Under the pieces are notes generated by a model. It ran no database searches. It was not told the origin of the DNA and saw nothing but the letters and a program-made list of their open reading frames with translations. A stretch of DNA of 60,960 nucleotides from MED-G20 sp038108155 (lineage in GTDB: Bacteria; Bacteroidota; Bacteroidia; Flavobacteriales_D; Parvicellaceae), in assembly GCA_038108155.1 (NCBI GenBank), contig JAYNHP010000010.1, positions 1-60,960 of the forward strand. Direction: 5' to 3'. This document shows positions 27,829 to 35,043 of this stretch, one piece after another (position 1 is the stretch's first letter; each line of letters starts with the position of its first letter). Made by a program: the position numbers and the translations under genes.

Positions 27829-28056
27829 TTAATGATCGTGACCATCGTGCTCTTCTTCAGTTGCAGCTTCTTCCATAGTAGAATCAGCTGGAGCTTCTTC
27901 CATAGTAGAGTCAGCAACTGGAGCTTCTTCTTCAACCGGAGCAACTTCTTCAACCGGAGCAACTTCCTCAACTGGTTCAGCAGCAGGAGCTTCTTCTGTT
28001 GCAGCACCACATGATATCATCAATGCAGTAACAGGTAAAATCCAAAATTTTTTCAT
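27829..28056 (-). CDS. Small acidic repeat lipoprotein with His/Asp tail
   Basis: A 75-residue protein. Residues 1-15 are a signal peptide with the lipobox LMISC (Cys16). The mature part is almost only Ala, Glu, Pro and Val: hexapeptide repeats 'PVEEVA', then nonapeptide repeats 'DSTMEEAPA', ending in 'EEEHDGHDH'. The tail could bind divalent metal. No known domain is recognised. Short acidic Ala/Glu/Pro lipoproteins of this type are scattered through marine Bacteroidota. Two other frames here are also open, but only this one has a lipobox. A terminator lies 21 bases past the stop. Confidence 0.8.
   Translation of the reverse strand: MKKFWILPVTALMISCGAATEEAPAAEPVEEVAPVEEVAPVEEEAPVADSTMEEAPADSTMEEAATEEEHDGHDH
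27866..27968. repeat. In-gene tandem repeats (27-bp and 18-bp units)
   Basis: Two 27-base units (27866-27892 and 27893-27919) are followed by three 18-base units (27915-27968), the last two differing at one base. Both periods are multiples of three, so slippage would change repeat number without breaking the lipoprotein reading frame. Confidence 0.8.
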
Positions 28057-28157
28057 AATAATTGGTTTAAAAATTTATAATTTGCAAATTAATTCTTGTA
28101 AAACTCTAGATATTTTTGATAAAATCCTAATTATCAATGATAAAAGTACAATAAGTT

Positions 28158-28718
28158 TTAGACTTTCATGATTTCTACTTCTTTGACAGCTACTAATTCA
28201 TCAACTTTTTTAGTAAAAGTATCAGTTAATTTTTGTATGGATTCTTCAGAATTTTTGACTTCATCTTCACTAAGACCTTCTTCTTTCAAGCTTTTTATCA
28301 TATCGTTAGCATCTTTTCTTTGAGATCTAATACTAACTTTTGCATTTTCACCTTCTGATTTAGCTGTTTTAACAAGATCCCTTCTTCTTTCTTCAGTCAA
28401 AACTGGAACTGAAATAATAATAACTTCGCCATTGTTCTGTGGGTTTAATCCAAGATTGGCATTAATTACAGCTTTAGTAATTTCATCTAACATAGGTTTT
28501 TCCCATGGCTGTATAGTAAGTGTTCTAGAGTCTAAAGTACTGACATTTCCAATTTGAGCTAATGGGGTGGGTGAACCATAATAGTCAACTCTTACTGTGT
28601 CTAGCATTGAAGGATTTGCTCTTCCAGCTCTAATTTTACTTAATTCTATTGAAAGATGAGTAACACACTTATTCATTGCTAACTCAGCTTCTTCTAAGAT
28701 GATATCAACTTCTTCCAT
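28158..28718 (-). CDS. frr: Ribosome recycling factor
   Basis: A 186-residue RRF that, with EF-G, splits post-termination ribosomes. Family blocks are present: 'LSKIRAGRANPSMLDTVRVDYYGSPTPLAQIGNVS', 'RTLTIQPWEKPML' and 'IISVPVLTEERRRDLVK' (about 22-130). It is 7 bases downstream of pyrH, a pairing conserved across bacteria. Length is normal. Confidence 0.97.
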   Translation of the reverse strand: MEEVDIILEEAELAMNKCVTHLSIELSKIRAGRANPSMLDTVRVDYYGSPTPLAQIGNVSTLDSRTLTIQPWEKPMLDEITKAVINANLGLNPQNNGEVIIISVPVLTEERRRDLVKTAKSEGENAKVSIRSQRKDANDMIKSLKEEGLSEDEVKNSEESIQKLTDTFTKKVDELVAVKEVEIMKV

Positions 28719-28725
28719 TTAATAT

Positions 28726-29433
28726 TTATATTGTTACTAGTGTTCCGATCTTATCACCTAATATAACTTTTTTTAAATTACCAGGGCTATTCATATCAAA
28801 AACAACAACAGGTATTTCATTTTCTTTACAAAGAGTAAACGCAGTCATATCCATGATTTTCAATTGTTTATCATAAGCTTGATCAAAAGTTAGAGAATCA
28901 AACTTTGATGCATTACTATTTTTTTCTGGATCAGAATCGTATACTCCATCTACTCTAGTACCTTTAAGAATTACATCTGATTCAATTTCTACAGCTCTAA
29001 GAGATGCTGCAGAATCTGTAGTGAAAAAGGGGTTGCCAGTTCCAGCACCAAAAATTACTATTCTTCCTTTTTCCAGGTGTCTAACTGCCTTTCTTTTTAT
29101 ATATGGTTCTGCAATTTGCTTCATTTCAATAGCAGATTGAAGTCTGGTAATTAGTCCAATAGACTCCAAAGCAGACTGAAGAGCCATACTGTTAATCATG
29201 GTCGCTAGCATTCCCATATAGTCTCCTTGGGTTCTATCCATACCTCCCTTTTCAGCTTGAACACCTCTAAATATATTTCCTCCGCCAATAACAATACCAA
29301 TTTCTACATTCATTTCAGAAATCTCTTTAATATCTTTAGCATATTGCATTAACCTCTTATTATCAATACCAAATTGCTTTTCTCCCATAAGGGCTTCTCC
29401 GCTTAGTTTTAGTAAAATTCTTTTATACTTCAT
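28726..29433 (-). CDS. pyrH: Uridylate kinase (UMP kinase)
   Basis: A 235-residue hexameric UMP kinase of the amino-acid-kinase fold. 'RILLKLSGEALMG' is the phosphate-binding start. 'IGIVIGGGNIFRG' and 'GTGNPFFTTDSAASLRA' bind UMP and ATP. It makes UDP for pyrimidine nucleotide and cell-wall synthesis. It lies in the order rpsB-tsf-pyrH-frr, but a terminator separates it from tsf, so some of its expression must come from readthrough or a local promoter. Confidence 0.97.
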   Translation of the reverse strand: MKYKRILLKLSGEALMGEKQFGIDNKRLMQYAKDIKEISEMNVEIGIVIGGGNIFRGVQAEKGGMDRTQGDYMGMLATMINSMALQSALESIGLITRLQSAIEMKQIAEPYIKRKAVRHLEKGRIVIFGAGTGNPFFTTDSAASLRAVEIESDVILKGTRVDGVYDSDPEKNSNASKFDSLTFDQAYDKQLKIMDMTAFTLCKENEIPVVVFDMNSPGNLKKVILGDKIGTLVTI

Positions 29434-29451
29434 AGTTTTTAAAATTAGCTC

Positions 29452-29477
29452 AAAAAAAAGAGAGCTAAAAGCTCTCT
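29452..29477 (-). terminator. Terminator between tsf and pyrH
   Basis: A perfect 8-bp stem (29459-29466 with 29470-29477) around an AAA loop, followed on the minus strand by eight T residues. It starts 17 bases after the tsf stop codon and would reduce expression of pyrH-frr relative to rpsB-tsf. Confidence 0.8.
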
Positions 29478-29494
29478 AAATATAAATAACAAAA

Positions 29495-30316
29495 TTAAAT
29501 TGATAGTGAATATCTCTTAAAACTTGTGACCATTAAGTCTGGATCACTTTCTTTAAGAAATTGACCAACAGATTTTTTATTGTCTCTAATAAATGCTTGA
29601 TTTACTAGTGTAGTCTCTTTGAAAAATTTATTTAATCTTCCTTTAGCAATTTTCTCAGCCATTTCAAGGGGTTTTCCTTCTTGGATAGCGAGTTCTTTAC
29701 CAACTTCAATTTCTCTATCAATAACGTCTTGGCTCACAGAATCCTGGTCTAGTGCAATAGGATTCATAGCAGCTACTTGCATAGCAACTTGCTTTCCAAT
29801 ATCCTCGGCATCCATTGTAAGACCTACAAGTGAAGCTATTTGATTTCCTGGATGATTGTATGCCACTACTTTCTCTGAAAGAATTTTGTCAAAGTAAGAA
29901 ATTTCAATTTTTTCTCCAATGACACCACTTTGTTCGGTAATTTTTTCTGAAATAGTTAACTCAGAATCTTGATATTTTAATTTTAGAAAATCTTCTAAAG
30001 AATCGGGATTTGAATCCAAGGCTAATTCAATAAAATAATTAGCAAGTTTACTAAAATCATCATTTTTGGCAACAAAGTCTGTTTCACAATTTAAACAAAT
30101 TAGGTATCCAATATTATTATTAGATTTTGCAATGACTAACCCCTCTTTTGCATCTCTGTCTCCTCTTTTGGCTGCTATTTTTTGACCTTTTTTTCTTAAA
30201 AAGTCAATAGCGTCTTCCATATTTCCATTGGATTCAGTCAAGGCCTTCTTGCAATCCATCATTCCTGCACCGGTCTTTTTTCTTAGCTCATTTACATCTT
30301 TAGCTGTGATACTCAT
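29495..30316 (-). CDS. tsf: Translation elongation factor Ts
   Basis: A 273-residue nucleotide exchange factor for EF-Tu. The N-terminal UBA-like domain 'VNELRKKTGAGMMDCKKAL' and the block 'IGYLICLNCETDFVAKNDDF' are diagnostic. The two dimerisation subdomains follow to 'NQAFIRDNKKSVGQFLKE'. It is 10 bases downstream of rpsB, the near-universal partner gene. Confidence 0.97.
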   Translation of the reverse strand: MSITAKDVNELRKKTGAGMMDCKKALTESNGNMEDAIDFLRKKGQKIAAKRGDRDAKEGLVIAKSNNNIGYLICLNCETDFVAKNDDFSKLANYFIELALDSNPDSLEDFLKLKYQDSELTISEKITEQSGVIGEKIEISYFDKILSEKVVAYNHPGNQIASLVGLTMDAEDIGKQVAMQVAAMNPIALDQDSVSQDVIDREIEVGKELAIQEGKPLEMAEKIAKGRLNKFFKETTLVNQAFIRDNKKSVGQFLKESDPDLMVTSFKRYSLSI

Positions 30317-30326
30317 TTAATTAAAT

Positions 30327-31130
30327 TTAGGATTTAACTTCTTTTTTTTCGTTATCTTCTTCGCTTGGTTTTTCATCTTCTTTCGAAGCTTCGTTGACTG
30401 CTTCTTTTGCAGCTTTTTCTTCTGCAATTTTATCTTTAGCTTGTTTTCTCTCTCCTAAACCTTCTTTAATAGAATCGCATAAGGTAGATATAACTAAATC
30501 TATTGATTTTGTAGCATCGTCATTGGAAGGAATAATAAAATCAATGCCTTCTGGACTTGAATTAGTATCCACCATAGCAAATATTGGAATATTTAAATTT
30601 TTTGCCTCTGCAACAGCTATGTGTTCCTTTTTAACATCTACAATAAAGATCGCTGCTGGAAGTCTATTCATTTCAGATATACTTCCAAAAATCTTATCAA
30701 TTTTATCTCTTTGTCTTGTAAGTTGCAATCTCTCTCTCTTTGACAAATGCATAGCTGTACCATCTTTCATCATCTTATCAATAGATGTCATTTTCTTAAT
30801 GGTTTTTCTAGTTGTCTTAAAATTAGTTAACATTCCACCAGGCCATCTTTCTGTAACAAATGGCATATTAATTTCAGAAACTTTAGATGATATAATTTCT
30901 TTTGCTTGCTTTTTTGTAGCTACAAATAGAATTTTTCTTCCAGATTTTGCTATTTGATTTACAGCATTAGATGCTTCTTCTAGCTTTATAATTGTCTTGT
31001 TAAGGTCTATAATGTGAATCCCCTTTTTTTCATCAAATATGTATGGAGACATACTTGGATTCCACTTTCTTTTTAAATGTCCGAAATGCACTCCAGCATT
31101 TAACATTTGTTCAAAGGTTACTTTACTCAT
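30327..31130 (-). CDS. rpsB: 30S ribosomal protein S2
   Basis: A 267-residue S2 protein: 'AGVHFGHLKRKWNPSMSPYIF', 'RWPGGMLTNFKT' and 'IPIFAMVDTNSSPEGIDFIIPSNDDA' are conserved. The last 40 residues (about 228-267) are an Ala/Lys/Glu tail rich in charge, longer than the E. coli protein, as in many Bacteroidota. The 115-base upstream spacer holds an 18-bp palindrome and probably its promoter. Confidence 0.97.
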   Translation of the reverse strand: MSKVTFEQMLNAGVHFGHLKRKWNPSMSPYIFDEKKGIHIIDLNKTIIKLEEASNAVNQIAKSGRKILFVATKKQAKEIISSKVSEINMPFVTERWPGGMLTNFKTTRKTIKKMTSIDKMMKDGTAMHLSKRERLQLTRQRDKIDKIFGSISEMNRLPAAIFIVDVKKEHIAVAEAKNLNIPIFAMVDTNSSPEGIDFIIPSNDDATKSIDLVISTLCDSIKEGLGERKQAKDKIAEEKAAKEAVNEASKEDEKPSEEDNEKKEVKS

Positions 31131-31213
31131 AATGTTTACTTTCTTTTTACTGTTATTTTATTCAGCAGAAGTATAGTAGCAAATTAATGGTCTATACAAC
31201 TTAGATACTAAAC

Positions 31214-31231
31214 TATACACCCAGGTGTATA
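31214..31231. promoter_or_regulatory. 18-bp palindrome between rpsI and rpsB
   Basis: TATACACC-CA-GGTGTATA is a perfect inverted repeat with a two-base centre, 15 bases past the rpsI stop and 83 bases before the rpsB start. In RNA it would fold as a short hairpin (for example 7 bp with a CCAG-type loop). The minus-strand downstream side is not U-rich, so it is a poor terminator. It could be an operator, a leader element for S2 autoregulation, or an RNA-processing site. Confidence 0.4.
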
Positions 31232-31245
31232 TTATTTTAAAAATT

Positions 31246-31632
31246 TTATCTTTTACTAAATTGAAATTTCTTTCTAGCTTTTGGTTGACCTGGTTTCTTT
31301 CTTTCTACCATCCTTGGATCTCTAGTCATTAAACCTTCTGCTTTTAAAAGCGGCTTGTATTCTGCATCAATCTCTACAAGAGCTCTTGAAATAGCTAATC
31401 TTATTGCTTCTACTTGACCGGTGTTCCCACCACCCTTAACATTGATAGTCGCATCGTATTTACCTTTTGTACCAGTCAACTCAAATGGTTGAAATATTTT
31501 GTACTGTAGAACATCTGTTTTAAAATATTCTTTATGATCTCTTTTATTAATGGTGATTTTGCCTTTACCACTTTTAAGATAAATTCTAGCAACTGAAGAT
31601 TTTCTTCTTCCTAATTTATTGATTACAGACAT
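31246..31632 (-). CDS. rpsI: 30S ribosomal protein S9
   Basis: A 128-residue S9. 'GRRKSSVARIYLKSGKGKITINKRDHKEYF' and the C-terminal tail 'PRMVERKKPGQPKARKKFQFSKR', which reaches the P-site tRNA, are complete. The last residues Ser-Lys-Arg are as expected. It is 7 bases downstream of rplM. Confidence 0.97.
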   Translation of the reverse strand: MSVINKLGRRKSSVARIYLKSGKGKITINKRDHKEYFKTDVLQYKIFQPFELTGTKGKYDATINVKGGGNTGQVEAIRLAISRALVEIDAEYKPLLKAEGLMTRDPRMVERKKPGQPKARKKFQFSKR

Positions 31633-31639
31633 TTAATTA

Positions 31640-32086
31640 TTAATTAAGTTCTACTTTTTTTGGTTTTTGAGCTTCTTTATTGTGGTTTTCGCCAACGAAA
31701 ACATACAAGTTTCCAAATAGTTTTTTTCCAAGTCTATTTTTTGGCAACATTCCTTTAACAGCTTTTTCTACTAATCTTTCTGGAAACTTTTTCAATAGTG
31801 AAGATGCATTTATTGACCTTTGTCCTCCCGGATAACCAGTATGTCTAATGTATTCTTTAGTCTCCCACTTATTACCTGACAATGTGACTTTCTCAGCGTT
31901 GATCACCACTACATTATCACCACAATCTACGTGAGGTGTATAATCTACTTTGTGCTTTCCTCTTATTAAACTGGCTATTTTACTAGATAGTCTTCCTAAA
32001 GGTTGACCTTCCGCATCAATTAACAACCACTCTTTACTTACAGTTTCACTGTTAGCAGATACTGTTTTATAACTTAAATGACTCAC
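31640..32086 (-). CDS. rplM: 50S ribosomal protein L13
   Basis: A 148-residue L13: 'WLLIDAEGQPLGRLSSKIASLIRGKHKVDYTPHVDCGDNVVVINAEKV' (about 20-67) and 'GMLPKNRLGKKLFGNLYVF' are diagnostic. It heads the rplM-rpsI unit and has the clearest promoter in the window. Confidence 0.97.
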   Translation of the reverse strand: MSHLSYKTVSANSETVSKEWLLIDAEGQPLGRLSSKIASLIRGKHKVDYTPHVDCGDNVVVINAEKVTLSGNKWETKEYIRHTGYPGGQRSINASSLLKKFPERLVEKAVKGMLPKNRLGKKLFGNLYVFVGENHNKEAQKPKKVELN

Positions 32087-32117
32087 TTTGATTATCTTAA
32101 TTTTATTTATTGGGGTG

Positions 32118-32148
32118 CGAAGATATGATATAATTTTGATACTGACAA
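32118..32148 (-). promoter_or_regulatory. Promoter of rplM-rpsI
   Basis: On the minus strand, a TTG (32146-32148) is followed by a 20-base spacer and TATCTTCG (32118-32125), close to the flavobacterial -33 TTG / -7 TAnnTTTG pattern. The -7 box is followed by a CACCCC segment. The start of rplM is 31 bases further on. Confidence 0.55.
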
Positions 32149-32177
32149 TGGGGAGAGCAAATTTTTAAGACATCTTC

Positions 32178-33365
32178 TTAAATGACCTTTAACTCTTTTC
32201 CTACTTTTACAAATGCATTCACAGCTTTATCTAGGTGTTTTCGGGTATGAGCTGCTGAAATTTGTGTTCGAATTCTTGCCTGGCCCTTTGGGACAACTGG
32301 ATAGAAAAAACCTACTGCATAAACTCCTTCTTTAAGTAACATATTTGCAAAATCCTGCGATAGTGCAGCGTCATATAGCATTATTGGAACAATTGGAGAA
32401 TCTCCTTGTTTAACATCAAAACCTGCACCAATAATTTTTGACTTAAAATATTTGGTATTTTCTTCTAATTTATCTCTTAGTTGTGTATTATTTCCAATTA
32501 TTTCAAAAACCTTATTTGCTGCCCCAACAATAGATGGTGCCAAGGAATTTGAGAAAAGATACGGTCTAGATTTTTGTCTTAGCATTTCAATAATTTCTTT
32601 TTTTCCTGTCGTATATCCGCCCATAGCACCACCAAGTGCTTTCCCAAGTGTTCCCGTAATAATGTCTACACGATCAATAACATTATGATATTCTGGAACT
32701 CCTCTGCCAGTTTTACCAATAAAACCTGCTGAATGACACTCGTCAGTCATTACCATTGCTTCATACTTATCGGCCAAATCGCATATTTCATTCATTTTAG
32801 CGATATCACCATCCATAGAAAATACACCATCAGTTACTATGATTTTATTTCTTAAACCTTTGGATTTTATTAATTGAGCCTCTAAATCCAGCATATCACT
32901 GTGCTTGTATCTAAATCTTTGTGCTTTACAAAGTCTTACTCCATCAATAATAGATGCATGATTTAATTCATCAGAAATAATTGCATCTTCTGGACCAAAT
33001 AATGGTTCAAAAAGACCACCATTAGCATCAAAAGCAGCCGCATAAAGTATTGTGTCTTCAGTTTGATAAAAATCGGCAATTCTTTGCTCCAATTCTTTAT
33101 GAATATCTTGAGTTCCACATATAAATCTAACCGAAGACATTCCAAAACCATGGGTATCTAGTGCAGATTTTGCAGCTTCTACAACTTCTTTATTAGAAGA
33201 TAATCCTAGGTAATTATTGGCACACATAATAACAACCTCTCCACCATCACTAACTTTAACACTTGCTCCTTGTGATGTTGTGATGACCCTCTCTTTTTTA
33301 AAAAGCCCCTTAGATTCAATATCTGAAAGTTCTTTACTTAGTTGGTTTTTGATTTTTCCGTACAT
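32178..33365 (-). CDS. kbl: Glycine C-acetyltransferase (2-amino-3-ketobutyrate CoA ligase)
   Basis: A 395-residue PLP enzyme of the alpha-oxoamine synthase family. 'MCANNYLGLSSNKEVVEAA', 'DELNHASIIDGVRLCKA', 'MTDECHSAGFIGKTGRGVPEY' and the PLP-lysine block 'GTLGKALGGAMGGYTTG' are present. It cleaves 2-amino-3-ketobutyrate with CoA to glycine and acetyl-CoA in threonine breakdown. The threonine dehydrogenase partner is not nearby. A 3-base gap from gdhA suggests an operon. Confidence 0.93.
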   Translation of the reverse strand: MYGKIKNQLSKELSDIESKGLFKKERVITTSQGASVKVSDGGEVVIMCANNYLGLSSNKEVVEAAKSALDTHGFGMSSVRFICGTQDIHKELEQRIADFYQTEDTILYAAAFDANGGLFEPLFGPEDAIISDELNHASIIDGVRLCKAQRFRYKHSDMLDLEAQLIKSKGLRNKIIVTDGVFSMDGDIAKMNEICDLADKYEAMVMTDECHSAGFIGKTGRGVPEYHNVIDRVDIITGTLGKALGGAMGGYTTGKKEIIEMLRQKSRPYLFSNSLAPSIVGAANKVFEIIGNNTQLRDKLEENTKYFKSKIIGAGFDVKQGDSPIVPIMLYDAALSQDFANMLLKEGVYAVGFFYPVVPKGQARIRTQISAAHTRKHLDKAVNAFVKVGKELKVI

Positions 33366-33368
33366 AAA

Positions 33369-34721
33369 TTAAACTATACCTTGATCTATCATTGCATCTG
33401 CAACTTTTACAAATCCAGCAATATTTGCACCTTTTACATAATCAATGTATCCACCTTCTTCTTTCCCGTAGGCCACACACTGATCGTGAATGTCCAACAT
33501 AATTTTGTGAAGTTTAGTATCTACTTCTTCTCTAGTCCAATTGTATCTAAGTGAATTTTGTGACATTTCTAATCCTGAGGTTGCTACACCACCAGCATTA
33601 GATGCTTTTCCTGGTGCAAATAATATTTTATTATTTATAAAAAAAGTAATAGCTTCTGGTGTAGAAGGCATATTAGCACCCTCAACTACTGCAATACAAC
33701 CATTTTTCACCAATAAATTAGCATGCTCTTCATTAAGTTCATTTTGAGTTGCACATGGTAGAGCAACCTCTACTGCAACCGCCCACGGTTTTTCACCTTC
33801 GTGAAAAGTCGAATTTGGATATTCTTCAATATACTCAGAGATTCTTCCTCTTTGTTTATTTTTCAAATTCATGATCCATGCAAGTTTGTCTTTATCAATT
33901 CCATCTGCATCGTAAATATATCCCTTAGAATCACTCATGGTTACAACTTTAGCACCTAACTGAATACATTTTTCACAAGCATATTGAGCAACATTTCCAG
34001 ATCCAGAAATAGCAACTTTCTTATTTTTCAAATTGTCACCTTTGTTTTTTAACATTTTTTCAGCAAAATAAACTACACCATATCCGGTTGCCTCGGGTCT
34101 TATCAGCGACCCTCCCCAATTGACTCCTTTGCCAGTTAAGACTCCGGTAAATTCATTTCTAAGTCTTTTGTACTGTCCAAACATATAGCCTATTTCTCTA
34201 CCTCCAACACCAATATCTCCTGCAGGAACATCAGTATTTGGGCCAATATGTCTTGATAATTCTGTCATAAATGATTGACAAAACTTCATCACCTCATTGT
34301 CTGACTTTCCCTTTGGATTAAAATCTGAGCCTCCCTTACCTCCTCCCATTGGAAGAGTAGTTAATGAGTTTTTAAAAATTTGCTCAAATCCTAAAAACTT
34401 AAGGATAGATAAATTTACAGATGGATGGAATCTTAAACCTCCTTTATAAGGACCTATTGCAGAATTAAACTCCACACGATATCCTCTGTTAACTTGAGGT
34501 TCTCCTGCATCATCAATCCATGGAACTCTAAATTGTATCACTCTCTCTGGCTCCACAATTCTTTGTAAAATTTTAGCTGATTTATATTTTATGTTTTTCT
34601 CAATAAAAGGAATAACAGTTTCTGCCACTTCTTCAACTGCTTGAATAAATTCTGGCTCATTGCCATTTTTAATAATTAATTCCTCCATAAAGGAATCAAT
34701 TTGTATTTTGTATTCAGACAT
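33369..34721 (-). CDS. gdhA: NADP-type glutamate dehydrogenase
   Basis: A 450-residue glutamate dehydrogenase. 'RVEFNSAIGPYKGGLRFHPSVNLSILKFLGFEQIFKNSLTTLPMGGGKGG' carries the catalytic Lys region (about 83-132). 'DVPAGDIGVGGREIGYMFGQY' and 'ISGSGNVAQYACEKC' (Rossmann) follow. The length matches the hexameric NADP enzymes used for ammonium assimilation. A second, unrelated-type dehydrogenase lies at 55218. A TACATTTG box sits 30 bases upstream of the start. Confidence 0.95.
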   Translation of the reverse strand: MSEYKIQIDSFMEELIIKNGNEPEFIQAVEEVAETVIPFIEKNIKYKSAKILQRIVEPERVIQFRVPWIDDAGEPQVNRGYRVEFNSAIGPYKGGLRFHPSVNLSILKFLGFEQIFKNSLTTLPMGGGKGGSDFNPKGKSDNEVMKFCQSFMTELSRHIGPNTDVPAGDIGVGGREIGYMFGQYKRLRNEFTGVLTGKGVNWGGSLIRPEATGYGVVYFAEKMLKNKGDNLKNKKVAISGSGNVAQYACEKCIQLGAKVVTMSDSKGYIYDADGIDKDKLAWIMNLKNKQRGRISEYIEEYPNSTFHEGEKPWAVAVEVALPCATQNELNEEHANLLVKNGCIAVVEGANMPSTPEAITFFINNKILFAPGKASNAGGVATSGLEMSQNSLRYNWTREEVDTKLHKIMLDIHDQCVAYGKEEGGYIDYVKGANIAGFVKVADAMIDQGIV

Positions 34722-34750
34722 AATAAGGTTTGTGCGTTAAAATATTTACT

Positions 34751-34758
34751 CAAATGTA
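34751..34758 (-). promoter_or_regulatory. -7 box (TACATTTG) before gdhA
   Basis: An exact TAnnTTTG match on the minus strand, about 30 bases before the gdhA start codon. No clear -33 TTTG is seen at the normal spacing. Confidence 0.4.
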
Positions 34759-34846
34759 TGCAATTTTATTTTCTGATTTTGTGTATGTTAATTAAATTAT
34801 TGTGTGGTTTACGTAAAACAAAGTATAATCGTCTGTTTGGCATTGT

Positions 34847-34854
34847 TAAGTTTG
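34847..34854 (+). promoter_or_regulatory. -7 box (TAAGTTTG) before the DUF5522 gene
   Basis: An exact TAnnTTTG match, then four bases (CGTA) and the TTG start at 34859. This is the same layout as pdxJ and the TIGR01777 gene and supports the TTG start and a leaderless transcript. Confidence 0.45.
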
Positions 34855-34858
34855 CGTA

Positions 34859-35023
34859 TTGAATAAGTCTGAATTTGACATATCTGCTAAAAATCCCTCC
34901 AATGAGGAGCATTTTTACTATTCTAAAGATGGATTGATTATTTTTACAGAAAAATACCATGAAAAAAGGGGTTATTGTTGTGAAAGTAAGTGCAAACATT
35001 GTCCCTACGGATATTCTAAGTAA
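34859..35023 (+). CDS. DUF5522-like small cysteine-rich protein
   Basis: A 54-residue ORF beginning with TTG (34859-34861) and ending at TAA 35021-35023; there is no ATG in frame and a stop lies four codons upstream of TTG. The C-terminal half reads 'EEHFYYSKDGLIIFTEKY', then 'RGYCCESKCKHCPYGYSK', matching my recollection of the DUF5522 family pattern (hydrophobic strand, then GYCC-x(3)-C-x(2)-CPYG). Four cysteines in CC-x3-C-x2-C could hold a metal or Fe-S cluster. It ends 20 bases before hutU and probably shares its transcript. Function unknown. Confidence 0.8.
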   Translation: MNKSEFDISAKNPSNEEHFYYSKDGLIIFTEKYHEKRGYCCESKCKHCPYGYSK

Positions 35024-35043
35024 CAATATATTCAATTTACAAT

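Noticed and set aside
27866..27968. Possible CRISPR-like direct repeats
   Set aside because: The units are contiguous with no spacers and code for lipoprotein repeats.
27807..28014. Leu/Lys-rich and Ser/Phe-rich ORFs overlapping the small acidic lipoprotein
   Set aside because: They are other-frame readings of a tandem repeat whose period is a multiple of three. Only the 27829-28056 frame has a signal peptide and lipobox.
28079..28090. 12-bp palindrome AATTTGCAAATT upstream of the small lipoprotein gene
   Set aside because: Short AT-rich palindromes are expected often in this sequence, and it is not placed convincingly relative to a promoter. It could still be an operator.
34766..35035. 89-residue minus-strand ORF between gdhA and hutU
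   Set aside because: It is antisense to the DUF5522-like plus-strand ORF, which carries the recognisable cysteine motif; the minus product has no signature.
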